DNA from: an uncultured Microbacteriaceae bacterium
Lineage (GTDB): Bacteria > Actinomycetota > Actinomycetes > Actinomycetales > Microbacteriaceae
Reading direction: 5' to 3'
DNA: 64,000 nt
Assembly (NCBI GenBank): GCA_947487835.1
Contig: CANKXX010000002.1
Coordinates: 124,001-188,000, forward strand
Both the position numbers and the translations under genes were made by a program. How positions within the stretch are numbered: position 1 is the stretch's first letter; each line of letters starts with the position of its first letter. Of the stretch, positions 9,108-17,942 are shown piece by piece. The notes below the pieces were generated by a model. It did no database searches. It saw nothing but the letters and a program-made list of their open reading frames with translations, and was not told where the DNA came from.

Positions 9108-12100
9108 TCAGCCGGTGGGGATGCGGGCCTTCGAGGACCGGCGGAAGGTGACGATGTCGCGGACCGGCCTCCGCGAGACCGCGGGGACCACCGCGAGGGA
9201 GTCGGCGCGGGACCGCGGCGCCGAGGACGCGCCCGCCCGGCGAGGGGCGACGGCAGCGCGGGCGGGGTTGCCCACGAAGGTGGCGCCCTCCGGCACGTCC
9301 TCGCCCTTCATGAGCATCCCGTCGGCGGCCAGCGTCGAGCCGTCCTGCATGACGGCACCGTAGTTGAGCCAGCCGTCCACCCCGACGGAGCAGCCGTCGC
9401 CCAGCACGATGTGGTCGGTCTTGAACGCCCCGTCCTCCATCGAGTGGCCCTGGATGTGGACGCCCTCGTTCAGCGCGCAGTCGTCCCCGAACGTCACGAG
9501 CGACTTCTCCGGCATGTTGCAGCCGGCGTCGTAGAGCCGCCTGCCGACGCGCACCCCGAGGATCCGCCACATGATCGGCCGGAACGGGGTTCCCGCGTAC
9601 TGCGCCCCGCCCATCAGCTTCCACAGGCGCTCGTGCCGCCAGAAGCGCCGGTCGTAGATCGAGAAGTACTGCGGCCGCAAGCGGTGGAAGCCGAGGACCG
9701 ACCACTCGATCAGCGCCTTGAAGCCGAACTGCAGGAGCGAGAACGAGAGCAGAACCGGCGCCGCGACGAGGATCCCCAGGTGGTTGTGCAGGGAGACGGC
9801 GTTGCTGGCCACGACGACCGCGAGGAACATCACGAACCACTGCTCCGCCAGGAACAGCAGCATGCTGACGACGTTGTAGCGGTTCTTCGCCGGGAGGACG
9901 CGCTCCCTCGCCTCGTCGGTCTTGAGCTCGTCGAACGCCGCGTCGCGCAGCACCGACCGGGGGATCTCGAACGCGGGGGAGCCGAGCAGTCCGACGTCCG
10001 TGCGCATCGGTCCGTCGATCGGGATCATGACCTTCGACGCGAGCAGGATGTTGTCGCCGACCGCGGCCCCGCTCGGGAACGCGATGTTGTTGCCGAGGAA
10101 GTTACGCTCGCCGATGCGGACCTCGGCGAGGCGGAACGACGTGCTCGAGAAGTGGGCCGTCATCATGTTGAGGCCGTCGGACACCATCGTTCCGGTCCCC
10201 ACCCGGCAGAGGAACGGGGTCTCGTGGGCGATCGTGGGGCCGAAGTTCGAGCCCGTCTGGACGACCCTGCCGAGGTCGTACCCCAGGGCCCTCAGGTAGT
10301 GCACGATGTACGAGCTGTCGCCGAACAGGTTCTTGTAGGTCGGCACGTTCGACACCGTGGCGATCGTGCGGTGCACCGAGTAGTGCCAGCCGTACAGCGG
10401 GTACACCGTGTCCGGCTCGAGGAAGCGCTTCAGGATGCGCGGGACGGTCACGACGAGGACGAGGCCCCCGACGAAGCTGGCGCCGAAGAAGGCCAGCGTG
10501 ACCCAGAACACCGTGACGATGTACGCCGGGTCCTCCGGGTGGTCGGTGTCGAGGCCCGCGGGCAGCACGATGTCCAGCACCCAGTAGGCCAGCGGGATCA
10601 TCACGAAGAGGCGGCCCACGACCTGCGACAGGCTGTAGAGCACCCGCCGGCGGGTGCTGCACACGACGTCCGGGACTCGCCGGTACTGCGCGTCGGCGCG
10701 CGTGGCGGGAGAGCCGTGCCACACCTCGCCTGCGGGGACCGCCTGGCCCGTCTGCAGCGACGAGGCGTGGCCGAGCTGGCTGCCGTCGCCCATCGATGCG
10801 CCGATGTCGATCGTGGTCCGCTCTGAGACGATCACGTTGCTGCCGAGCGTGACGGGGCCCAGCTCGATCACGCCCGACCGCGCGCGGTAACAGTGGAACG
10901 CGGAGTCCTTGTTGATGACGGTGTGATCGCCGATGGTCAGCAGGTCGGGGCAGGCCGGGATCTTCTTGGCCAGGATCACCACGCCCGTGCCGACCTTCGC
11001 ACCGAGCAGGCGCAGGTACAGCACGTGGATCGGCGCGCCGGCGAACAGCATCAGCGGGTTGGCGCGGGTGATCGTCTTCACCGCCCAGAACCGGAGGTAG
11101 CGCAGGCTCCAGATCTGGATCTCGCCGGGCTTCCAACGCCCGACCAGGACCCACTTGAGGAGGATGGGAGTCGCCGAGAGAAGCAGGAACTCGGCGGCAC
11201 CGACGGACACGGAGCGCACCCAGAAGTCGCCGACGGTCGGCGACTCCACCACCCACTCGTAGGTGAGAAGCGGCACGGCTGCGGCGTACAGCGTGTAAAG
11301 GAGGAAGATCACGGCCTGCAGCACTCCGCAGAACACGTACTTCACCGTGCCGGCCGGCCGGATCGCCGAGGGGACGGCTGCGGAGGCCGGCGCCTCCCGG
11401 TCCTGCTCGCTCTGCATCGCGACGAGCCGCGCGGCCAGCTGCCGGACGGTCGGCCGCTCGTAGATGTCCTGCATCGCCATCCAGGGGAGATCCGTCTCCC
11501 TCCGGACCCGGGCGCAGAAGTGCGCCATCGTGAGGGAGTCCGCGCCGAGGTCGTTGAAGAAGTGCGACTCGGCCGATACCCGGTCGAGCCCGAGTACGGC
11601 GGCGAGGTGCACCGCGAGCGCCTCCTCCGCCGAAGTGCTCGGGGCCGAGTACGGCCCGGTGCCCGAGACGCTCAGCCGGTGCGTCGGGCGCGGCAGCCGC
11701 TTCCGGTCGACCTTGTCGCTCGCCATCATGGGCATCGAGTCCACGGGCTCGTAGTAGGTCGGCACCATGTAGGAGGGCAGCCGGGTGCGGAGCGCCCGGT
11801 GCAGATCGTGGGCATCGATGGCCTGCGCGTCCTCATGCAGCGTGTAGTACGCGGCGAGCTCGACCTTCCCCTCCTCGGGCTCGAAGTTCTGCACGACGGC
11901 CTGGGCCACCTCGGGGATCTGCAGCAGCGAGGACTCGATCTCGGTCAGCTCGATGCGGTAGCCCCGGATCTTGACCTGCGTGTCGATGCGCCCCAGGTAC
12001 TCGACCTCGCCGTCCGCCGTGACGCGGCCGAGGTCCCCGGTGCGGTAGATCCGGCCCGACGGGTTGTTCTCGACGCCGAGGAAGTCCGGGATGAAGGCGC

Positions 12101-13328
12101 GCTCGGTGAGGTCGGGCCGGTTGACGTAGCCGCGCGCCAGCCCGATCCCGGCCAGCCCGATCTCACCCGTCTCGCCCGGTGCGAGGGCCCGGTGGCCCGC
12201 GAGGTCGAGGATCACGACGGAGTACGTCGGCAGCGGCACGCCGAGCGTCACGGGGCGGTCCGGGTCGACGACGCCCCAGGTCGCCGTGACGGTCGCCTCG
12301 GTCGGCCCGTAGACGTTGAGGAACCGGCGCCACGGGCGGTGCCAGCGGGTGATGAGCGCTTTCGGGCAGGCCTCGCCCGAGACGAGGAGGAACCGCAGCC
12401 CGGGAAGGTCCTCCTCGATGGTCGCGAGGAGCGTGGGCACGCAGCACATGGCCGTGACGCGCTTCTCCGTCAGGTACTCCGCGAGCTCGGCGCCGAGCAG
12501 GGCGGAGCGCCCCGGCTTCGGGACGACGGTCGCCCCCACCATCCAGGGCACCCAGTACTCCTCGGCGGAGAAGTCGAAGGCGATGGTCATGCCCTGGTAG
12601 ACGCGGTCGCTCGGTTCCAGCCCGTAGCTCTCCGCGGCCACCCGCACGAAGTTGCAGATGCTGGCGTGCTCGACGGCGACGCCCTTCGGCCTCCCCGTCG
12701 ATCCGGAGGTGTAGATGATGTAGGCGAGGTCGTCGAGCGTGCCGCCCGTCGCCTCACCGGTGAGGCGTGTCGCGCTCCGCGCGTCCACCTCCGCCTGGTC
12801 GGCGTCGAGGCACAGCGTCGGGGCCGCCACCTCGGGCAGCAGGTCCGTGAGGTGGGTCAGGGAGAGCACCATCTCCACGTCGGCATCCTCGATGATGTAC
12901 CGGAGCCGGTCGGACGGGAAGCCCGCGTCCAGCGGCACGAAGGCCGCCCGCATCTTCAGGACCGCGAGCATCGCGACGTAGGAGCGCCAGGGCTGGTCGA
13001 ACAGCAGCGCGATCCGGTCGCCCGGGCGGGCGCCGCGGGCGAGCAGGTGGCGCGCCAGCTGATTGGCCCGCGCGTCGAGCTGCGCGTAGGTGAGCACGAC
13101 CTCGCCCGCGTCGACCGCGACCTGGCCGCCCAGCCCCTCCTCCCGCAGCCGGTCGCAGCGGTCCTCGAACAGCCGGTCCAGGCGCTCGCCGGGACTCCAG
13201 CGGACGGCGCGGTCCGCCCCGGCCGCGACCAGGGTCGTTCCCCGAGCGGGGGTGCCGTGGCTGATGCTCCGGCTGCGCGGTTCGGGCGGGAGGGAGAGTC
13301 CGGTGCGGGTATCCACCGTTGTGCTCAT
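9108..13328 (-). CDS. Pls/PosA-family non-ribosomal peptide synthetase (A-T-[TM2-C]x3; cationic homopolyamino-acid synthetase)
   Basis: Adenylation motifs YIIYTSGSTGRPKG, NVYGPTEATVTATW, YRTGDLGR; carrier motif LGADSLTM; then six hydrophobic segments in pairs, each pair followed by a tandem LbH-like/acyltransferase-like domain (e.g. LTIGDHTVINKDSAFHCY, RIGERNFLGNNIAFPSGAAVGDN, VTFGDDCALNEGVHIQGHSMEDG). No classical C or TE domain. Confidence 0.92.
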   Translation of the reverse strand: MSTTVDTRTGLSLPPEPRSRSISHGTPARGTTLVAAGADRAVRWSPGERLDRLFEDRCDRLREEGLGGQVAVDAGEVVLTYAQLDARANQLARHLLARGARPGDRIALLFDQPWRSYVAMLAVLKMRAAFVPLDAGFPSDRLRYIIEDADVEMVLSLTHLTDLLPEVAAPTLCLDADQAEVDARSATRLTGEATGGTLDDLAYIIYTSGSTGRPKGVAVEHASICNFVRVAAESYGLEPSDRVYQGMTIAFDFSAEEYWVPWMVGATVVPKPGRSALLGAELAEYLTEKRVTAMCCVPTLLATIEEDLPGLRFLLVSGEACPKALITRWHRPWRRFLNVYGPTEATVTATWGVVDPDRPVTLGVPLPTYSVVILDLAGHRALAPGETGEIGLAGIGLARGYVNRPDLTERAFIPDFLGVENNPSGRIYRTGDLGRVTADGEVEYLGRIDTQVKIRGYRIELTEIESSLLQIPEVAQAVVQNFEPEEGKVELAAYYTLHEDAQAIDAHDLHRALRTRLPSYMVPTYYEPVDSMPMMASDKVDRKRLPRPTHRLSVSGTGPYSAPSTSAEEALAVHLAAVLGLDRVSAESHFFNDLGADSLTMAHFCARVRRETDLPWMAMQDIYERPTVRQLAARLVAMQSEQDREAPASAAVPSAIRPAGTVKYVFCGVLQAVIFLLYTLYAAAVPLLTYEWVVESPTVGDFWVRSVSVGAAEFLLLSATPILLKWVLVGRWKPGEIQIWSLRYLRFWAVKTITRANPLMLFAGAPIHVLYLRLLGAKVGTGVVILAKKIPACPDLLTIGDHTVINKDSAFHCYRARSGVIELGPVTLGSNVIVSERTTIDIGASMGDGSQLGHASSLQTGQAVPAGEVWHGSPATRADAQYRRVPDVVCSTRRRVLYSLSQVVGRLFVMIPLAYWVLDIVLPAGLDTDHPEDPAYIVTVFWVTLAFFGASFVGGLVLVVTVPRILKRFLEPDTVYPLYGWHYSVHRTIATVSNVPTYKNLFGDSSYIVHYLRALGYDLGRVVQTGSNFGPTIAHETPFLCRVGTGTMVSDGLNMMTAHFSSTSFRLAEVRIGERNFLGNNIAFPSGAAVGDNILLASKVMIPIDGPMRTDVGLLGSPAFEIPRSVLRDAAFDELKTDEARERVLPAKNRYNVVSMLLFLAEQWFVMFLAVVVASNAVSLHNHLGILVAAPVLLSFSLLQFGFKALIEWSVLGFHRLRPQYFSIYDRRFWRHERLWKLMGGAQYAGTPFRPIMWRILGVRVGRRLYDAGCNMPEKSLVTFGDDCALNEGVHIQGHSMEDGAFKTDHIVLGDGCSVGVDGWLNYGAVMQDGSTLAADGMLMKGEDVPEGATFVGNPARAAVAPRRAGASSAPRSRADSLAVVPAVSRRPVRDIVTFRRSSKARIPTG

Positions 13329-13489
13329 GGTGTCCTTCTTCGGTTCGTGATCGGGTTGACGAGGAGATTCGAGTTCGGGATGTCGGTGCCGTCTGGGCTA
13401 GGGCGGAGACCGGGGCCGGCGACGCGTGCTTCCGCGGGCGACCGTTCGGTGCGCGCGGAGCGGCGGAGTGCCGTTCCGCTGCTGCGGCC

Positions 13490-14974
13490 TCAGGACGCGG
13501 CCACCGACACGCGGTCGAGGGGTGCCGACGATGGCGAGGCGGAGACGAGTTCCCGGGCCGCGGTCGGCGGATCCGCTGCCCGCGCGGCGGGTCGGACCGG
13601 CGCGGGGACGGGCCGCGGCCCCGGTCCGTCCGCACCCGGCATGCCGAATGCCAGTCGGACCGCGCGCTCGGCGTCGGCCAGCCGGCCGGCGTGGGTGATG
13701 CCCGCGATCCCGGTCTCCGAGATCTCCACGAGGTCGCAGTCGATGCCCACGGCGGAGAGCGCGTTCAGGAAGGTGCAGAGCACCTCGGGGGAGGACCGCA
13801 TCCCCACGCCGGCGATCGCCACCCGGCCGACCGGACCGCCGTGCCGGATGTCCTCGAAGCCCAGGCTCTCGCGCGCAGGGCGGAGCACGGCGAGGGCGAC
13901 GGCCGACTGAGCGGCGGGAACCAGAAGGGCGACGTCGGAGCGGTCCGAGCCGGCCCTGGTCGTGCGGCGCACGGTCTCCACGGTGACGCCCGAGCGGGCG
14001 AGCGTGTCGAAGACCCCCGCGACGTGCTGCGGCGCGTCCGGCAGGCCGACGATGGTCAGCCGCACCGTCGAGTTGACGCTGGTGACGCCCGTCACGACGG
14101 GACGCTCCCGGGCGGAGGTCCCGGCCGGCCGGCCGCCGAGGTCGGGCACGATCAGCGTGCCGGCATCCTCGCTGAAGGACGAGCGCACGCGGATCGTCAC
14201 GCCGAAGCGGCGGGCGTAGCCCACGCAGCGGGCGTGCAGGACCTTGCAGCCCGACGCCGCGAGCTCGAGCATCTCCTCGCTCGAGAGCACGGCGATCTTG
14301 CGCGCCGTCGGCACGATGCGCGGATCGGCCGTGAACACGCCGTCGACGTCCGTGTAGATCTCGCAGGCGAGCGCGCCGAGCGACGCGGCCAGCGCCACCG
14401 CGGTGAGGTCGGAGCCACCGCGACCGAGCGTCGTGACGACCTTCCCCTTCTTCGTCCTGCCCTGGTCGCCGGCGACCACGGGCACCTCGCCCCGCTGCAG
14501 CGCGGCACGCACCCGGCCGGAGCGGACGTCGGTGATGCGGGCTTTGCCGTGCACGCTGTCGGTGATCAGGCCGGCCTGGCTGCCGGTGAACGTGCGCGGT
14601 GACCTGCCCAGCTCGGACAGGGCGATGGCCAGCAGCGCGGACGAGACCAGCTCGCCGATGCTGAGCAGGGCGTCGAGGCTCGACGGCTGCGGTCTCGAGG
14701 AGAGGTCGGCGGCCAGGTCGTAGAGCTCGTCGGTGGTGTCGCCCATCGCGGAGACCACGGCGACGACCTGGTAGCCGTCGTCCAGGGTCGTGGCGATGCG
14801 GGCGGCGGCGCGCTGGATGCCCGCGGCATCGGCCAGGGAGGATCCGCCGAACTTCTGGACGATGACGCCCCGGGCGGGCGCCGCCGTCGGCGCGGCGGGG
14901 AGTGGGTTGTGGAGGAGTGGAGTGTCGGAACCGATCGGGTGATCGCTGTCGGGTGGTGCGATGTCGGTGCTCAT
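13490..14974 (-). CDS. Aspartate kinase
   Basis: VQKFGGSSLADAAGIQRAA, GRGGSDLTAVALAASLGALACEIYTDVDGVFTADPR, two C-terminal ACT-like segments. Confidence 0.93.
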   Translation of the reverse strand: MSTDIAPPDSDHPIGSDTPLLHNPLPAAPTAAPARGVIVQKFGGSSLADAAGIQRAAARIATTLDDGYQVVAVVSAMGDTTDELYDLAADLSSRPQPSSLDALLSIGELVSSALLAIALSELGRSPRTFTGSQAGLITDSVHGKARITDVRSGRVRAALQRGEVPVVAGDQGRTKKGKVVTTLGRGGSDLTAVALAASLGALACEIYTDVDGVFTADPRIVPTARKIAVLSSEEMLELAASGCKVLHARCVGYARRFGVTIRVRSSFSEDAGTLIVPDLGGRPAGTSARERPVVTGVTSVNSTVRLTIVGLPDAPQHVAGVFDTLARSGVTVETVRRTTRAGSDRSDVALLVPAAQSAVALAVLRPARESLGFEDIRHGGPVGRVAIAGVGMRSSPEVLCTFLNALSAVGIDCDLVEISETGIAGITHAGRLADAERAVRLAFGMPGADGPGPRPVPAPVRPAARAADPPTAARELVSASPSSAPLDRVSVAAS

Positions 14975-15054
14975 TGCCTTCTCTGAATCGTGAGGTGCGG
15001 GGCCTTCGGGGGCCCGTGCGGATCGAAGCCTTCGGGGGCTCCTCGTGCGGTGGA

Positions 15055-16326
15055 TCAGGCGACGGTCGTCAGGGTCACTGGCGCTCCCGTCACGTGTTCG
15101 GCCGCGTCAGCGAGGATGTCGAGGCCCCTCTGCAGCTCCTCGGCGGTCGTGGTCAGCGGGGGCATCGTCTTGACGACCTCGCTGCGCGGTCCGGAGGTCT
15201 CGACGAGCAGGCCGCGGGAGTAGGACTCGGCCGCGATCCGGCGCGCGGCCTCGGGATCGGCGTAGAAGATGCCCGTGAGCAGGCCGCGCCCGCGCACGAC
15301 GCTTCCCTCGGTGGCCTCGGCGATGCGACTCAGGCCCTCGTGGAGTCGGGTGGCCAGACCGGCGACGTCGGCGGCGAAGCGGTCGTCCCGCCAGTAGTGC
15401 TCGAGGGCCGCGGTGGCCGTGACGAAGGCCGGGTTGTGGCCGCGGAAGGTGCCGTTGTGCTCGCCGGGTGACCACACGTCCAGTTCCGGTCGGAACAGGG
15501 TGAGCGCCATGGGCAGACCGAAGCCGGAGATGGACTTCGACAGGCAGACGATGTCCGGGGTGATCCCCGCCTCCTCGAAGCTGAAGAAGGTGCCGGTGCG
15601 TCCGCATCCCGCCTGTACGTCGTCGACGATGAGCAGGACGTCGTGCTCGCGGCAGAGCTCGGCGAGGCCGCGGAGCCAGGACGCCCGGGCGGCGCGGAGG
15701 CCGCCCTCGCCCTGCACGGTCTCCACGATGACCGCAGCGGGCCTGTCCAGCCCGGACCCGGAGTCCTCGAGCGCCTGCCGGAGCCAGAGGAAGTCCGGCA
15801 CCGGGCCGTCCAGGTAGCCGTCGTAGGGCACGCTCGACGTGTTCGTCAGCGGCACCCCTGCGCCGTGGCGCTTCATCGAGTTGCCGGTGACGGACAGCGA
15901 GCCGAGCGTCATGCCGTGGAACGCGTTGGTGAAGCTCAGGATGTGCGTGCGGCCCGTGACCTTGCGGGCGAGCTTCAGCGCCGCCTCCACGCAGTTCGTG
16001 CCCGTGGGACCGGGGAACATGACCCTGTAGTCCAGCTGGCGGGGGATCAGGATCAGCTCCTGGAAGGTCTCGAGGAAGCGCCGCTTGGCGGGCGTCTTCA
16101 TGTCGAGCGAGTGCACGACGGCCCCGGAGAGCAGGTAGTCGATCAGGGGGCGCAGCAGCACGGGATTGTTGTGGCCGTAGTTGAGAGCGCCCGCGCCGGC
16201 GAAGAAGTCGAGGAACGTCCGGCCGTCCTCGCTGTGCATGGTGCTACCGGCCGCGGAGTCGAATACCGCGTCCCAATGGCGGGAGTAACTGCGCACTTCC
16301 GATTCCCGTGATTCGAAGACGTCCAT
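15055..16326 (-). CDS. ectB: Diaminobutyrate-2-oxoglutarate transaminase (EctB type)
   Basis: MDVFESRESEVRSYSRHWDAVFDSAAGSTMHSEDGRTFLDFFAGAGALNYGHNNP is the EctB N-terminal signature; PLP-Lys region DIVCLSKSISGFGLPMA. Confidence 0.93.
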   Translation of the reverse strand: MDVFESRESEVRSYSRHWDAVFDSAAGSTMHSEDGRTFLDFFAGAGALNYGHNNPVLLRPLIDYLLSGAVVHSLDMKTPAKRRFLETFQELILIPRQLDYRVMFPGPTGTNCVEAALKLARKVTGRTHILSFTNAFHGMTLGSLSVTGNSMKRHGAGVPLTNTSSVPYDGYLDGPVPDFLWLRQALEDSGSGLDRPAAVIVETVQGEGGLRAARASWLRGLAELCREHDVLLIVDDVQAGCGRTGTFFSFEEAGITPDIVCLSKSISGFGLPMALTLFRPELDVWSPGEHNGTFRGHNPAFVTATAALEHYWRDDRFAADVAGLATRLHEGLSRIAEATEGSVVRGRGLLTGIFYADPEAARRIAAESYSRGLLVETSGPRSEVVKTMPPLTTTAEELQRGLDILADAAEHVTGAPVTLTTVA

Positions 16327-16413
16327 CGTCGGTTTCCTTCTGCTGACCGAATGAGTCGGGTGACTTCCCGTTATCGAGGAATGCCAGTGAGGCGCCCCCG
16401 ATTCGGTCCCGGC

Positions 16414-16461
16414 GGACAGGTGAGGAACGGGGCACTCCGATGTGCCGATCCTTTCCTGTCC
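16414..16461 (-). promoter_or_regulatory. Nested hairpin in predicted 5' leader of ectB
   Basis: Outer arms GGACAGG (16414-16420)/CCTGTCC (16455-16461), inner arms GGCAC (16431-16435)/GTGCC (16442-16446). Confidence 0.4.
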
Positions 16462-16522
16462 ACCCGGACGATGCCTCTTCCCGGGCCGGCTGTCCGGCTC
16501 GACGGGGCAACACCCGATAACG

Positions 16523-16583
16523 ACTCTAAGAAGAGCGCTGTTATCGCCGCGTTACCGCTGCGTTATCGCAGAGTCACCGTTGA
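16523..16583 (-). promoter_or_regulatory. Predicted SARP-dependent promoter of ectB: four 11-bp-periodic direct repeats plus -10-like TAGAGT
   Basis: On + strand: gttatcgccgc (16540-16550), gttaccgctgc (16551-16561), gttatcgcaga (16562-16572), gtcaccgttga (16573-16583, degenerate); minus-strand TAGAGT at 16528-16523. Confidence 0.6.
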
Positions 16584-16811
16584 ATAGACAGCAGCAGGGA
16601 ACGACCGCCTGACGGAACTCAGGCACGACCAGGGAAAAAGAGAGCGAGTACGACGCTGCCGACCAGGGGACGGGCGCACGGCATATCCTGGCGACGCGGC
16701 AGGACTATTCCGATCCGGGCATCGCTGAGTGCCCCGCCGAATGCTTCCGCCTCGGCGTGGTGGTTCCTATCCGGAAAGGATGTCTCTCACGCGGGAATCG
16801 ACTGGATGAGG

Positions 16812-17942
16812 TCACTCCCGAGAGGTCATCGCGAATGCCGCGGCCGTATAAGCGAGGGCGCCCGACATGTCGACGAGCAGATCCTCATCGATGTTCTCGA
16901 TGGTGTCGCAGGATTGGTGGTAACAGGGGTCGAGATCGCGCCCGACCACGCCGCCGTATGCCCGCGCCTGTTCGGCGGTCTTTGTCGCGCTGTCCCCGGT
17001 GAAAAGGCCGCCGGCGGGTATTCCGGCGTCGAGGAATGGGGCGTAGTCGGAGCCTCCGTCGAATGGCGTCGTCTCCGCGTCGAGCGCATTCTCGGCGAAG
17101 AATCGGAAGAACGTTTCCTCGATGTCGAGGGACCCGTCCGGGCCGCCGTTGCCGTGGTCCGACCCGTCCCCGTCGTGCACCGAGCGCACGCCGTTGGGCG
17201 ACCCGACCATGTCGACGTTGAGGTTCAGGGCTGTGCCCGCCCGTTCGGCGTCGGTGAGCTCGTCGACGTAGTGCTCCGATCCGTGGAACCCGTCCTCCTC
17301 GCCTCCCCAGAAGGCGAACCGAACCCGGTTTGCGGGGGTGGCGCCGGACTCGGCCAGCCAGAGGGCCGTCTCGAGCATCGCGGCGATACCACTCGCGTTG
17401 TCGTTGATGCCCGGGCCCCGGCGCACGGAGTCGAGGTGGCCGCCGACGACGATGGTGTGGTCCGGGTCGCCCCCGGTGTCCGCGAGCACGCTGAAGGTCT
17501 CGATGCGGTCGTCCTCGTCGACTCCGCGGTCGTCCCGGTCCCGGCCCCCGCGGTCGTCCCGGTCCCGCCGGTCGCTCCGGTAGTCGAACTCCTGCCGAAC
17601 CGTCTCGTACCCCGCCGCGCGGAGCTGCCTCTCCACGTACCGGGCCGACGCCTCGTACCCGGACGTGCCGGCCGCGCGGTTGCCGTCGTGCTCGTCCGCG
17701 ATCTCCTGGAGCGCCTCGAGGTGCCGCACCAGGTCCCGGTCCGCGAACGCGTCGCGCACGGTGCGCGCCTCGAACCCCGGGGTCTCCGGTTCCGCCGCAA
17801 CCTCCGGGATGCCGGGCACGTTCGGCCGCCCTGTCATGCGGTCGACGCCCGGGGCGGTGCAGCCCGCGAGCAGCAGCGCGATGGCGCCGGCGGTCAACGC
17901 AGCGTGAAACCCGCCGCCGGCGCGGGCGCCGCGTCCCGTCAC
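16812..17942 (-). CDS. Lipoprotein M28-family metallopeptidase (aminopeptidase-like)
   Basis: Lipobox LLLAGC; zinc-ligand motifs VVGGHLDSV, GINDNASG, WGGEEDGFHGSEHY, NVDMVGSP, CYHQSCDTIENID; GTG start overlaps SARP stop (GTGA). Confidence 0.87.
   Translation of the reverse strand: MTGRGARAGGGFHAALTAGAIALLLAGCTAPGVDRMTGRPNVPGIPEVAAEPETPGFEARTVRDAFADRDLVRHLEALQEIADEHDGNRAAGTSGYEASARYVERQLRAAGYETVRQEFDYRSDRRDRDDRGGRDRDDRGVDEDDRIETFSVLADTGGDPDHTIVVGGHLDSVRRGPGINDNASGIAAMLETALWLAESGATPANRVRFAFWGGEEDGFHGSEHYVDELTDAERAGTALNLNVDMVGSPNGVRSVHDGDGSDHGNGGPDGSLDIEETFFRFFAENALDAETTPFDGGSDYAPFLDAGIPAGGLFTGDSATKTAEQARAYGGVVGRDLDPCYHQSCDTIENIDEDLLVDMSGALAYTAAAFAMTSRE

Noticed and set aside
9108-13328. Siderophore or multimodular peptide NRPS
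   Set aside because: Single A-T module with TM/tandem acyltransferase-like C-terminus and no C, TE or MbtH partner; does not fit a modular assembly line
10893-13910. 1005-aa plus-strand ORF opposite the NRPS
   Set aside because: Arg/His/Glu-rich composition with no recognisable domains and exactly antisense to a conserved NRPS; typical GC-rich shadow ORF
15055-16326. Ectoine biosynthesis cluster
   Set aside because: Only ectB-like gene present; no ectA, ectC or ectD in the flanks
16414-16461. Lysine riboswitch upstream of ectB/aspartokinase
   Set aside because: Sequence and stem arrangement do not resemble the conserved lysine riboswitch core; only a simple nested hairpin is supported
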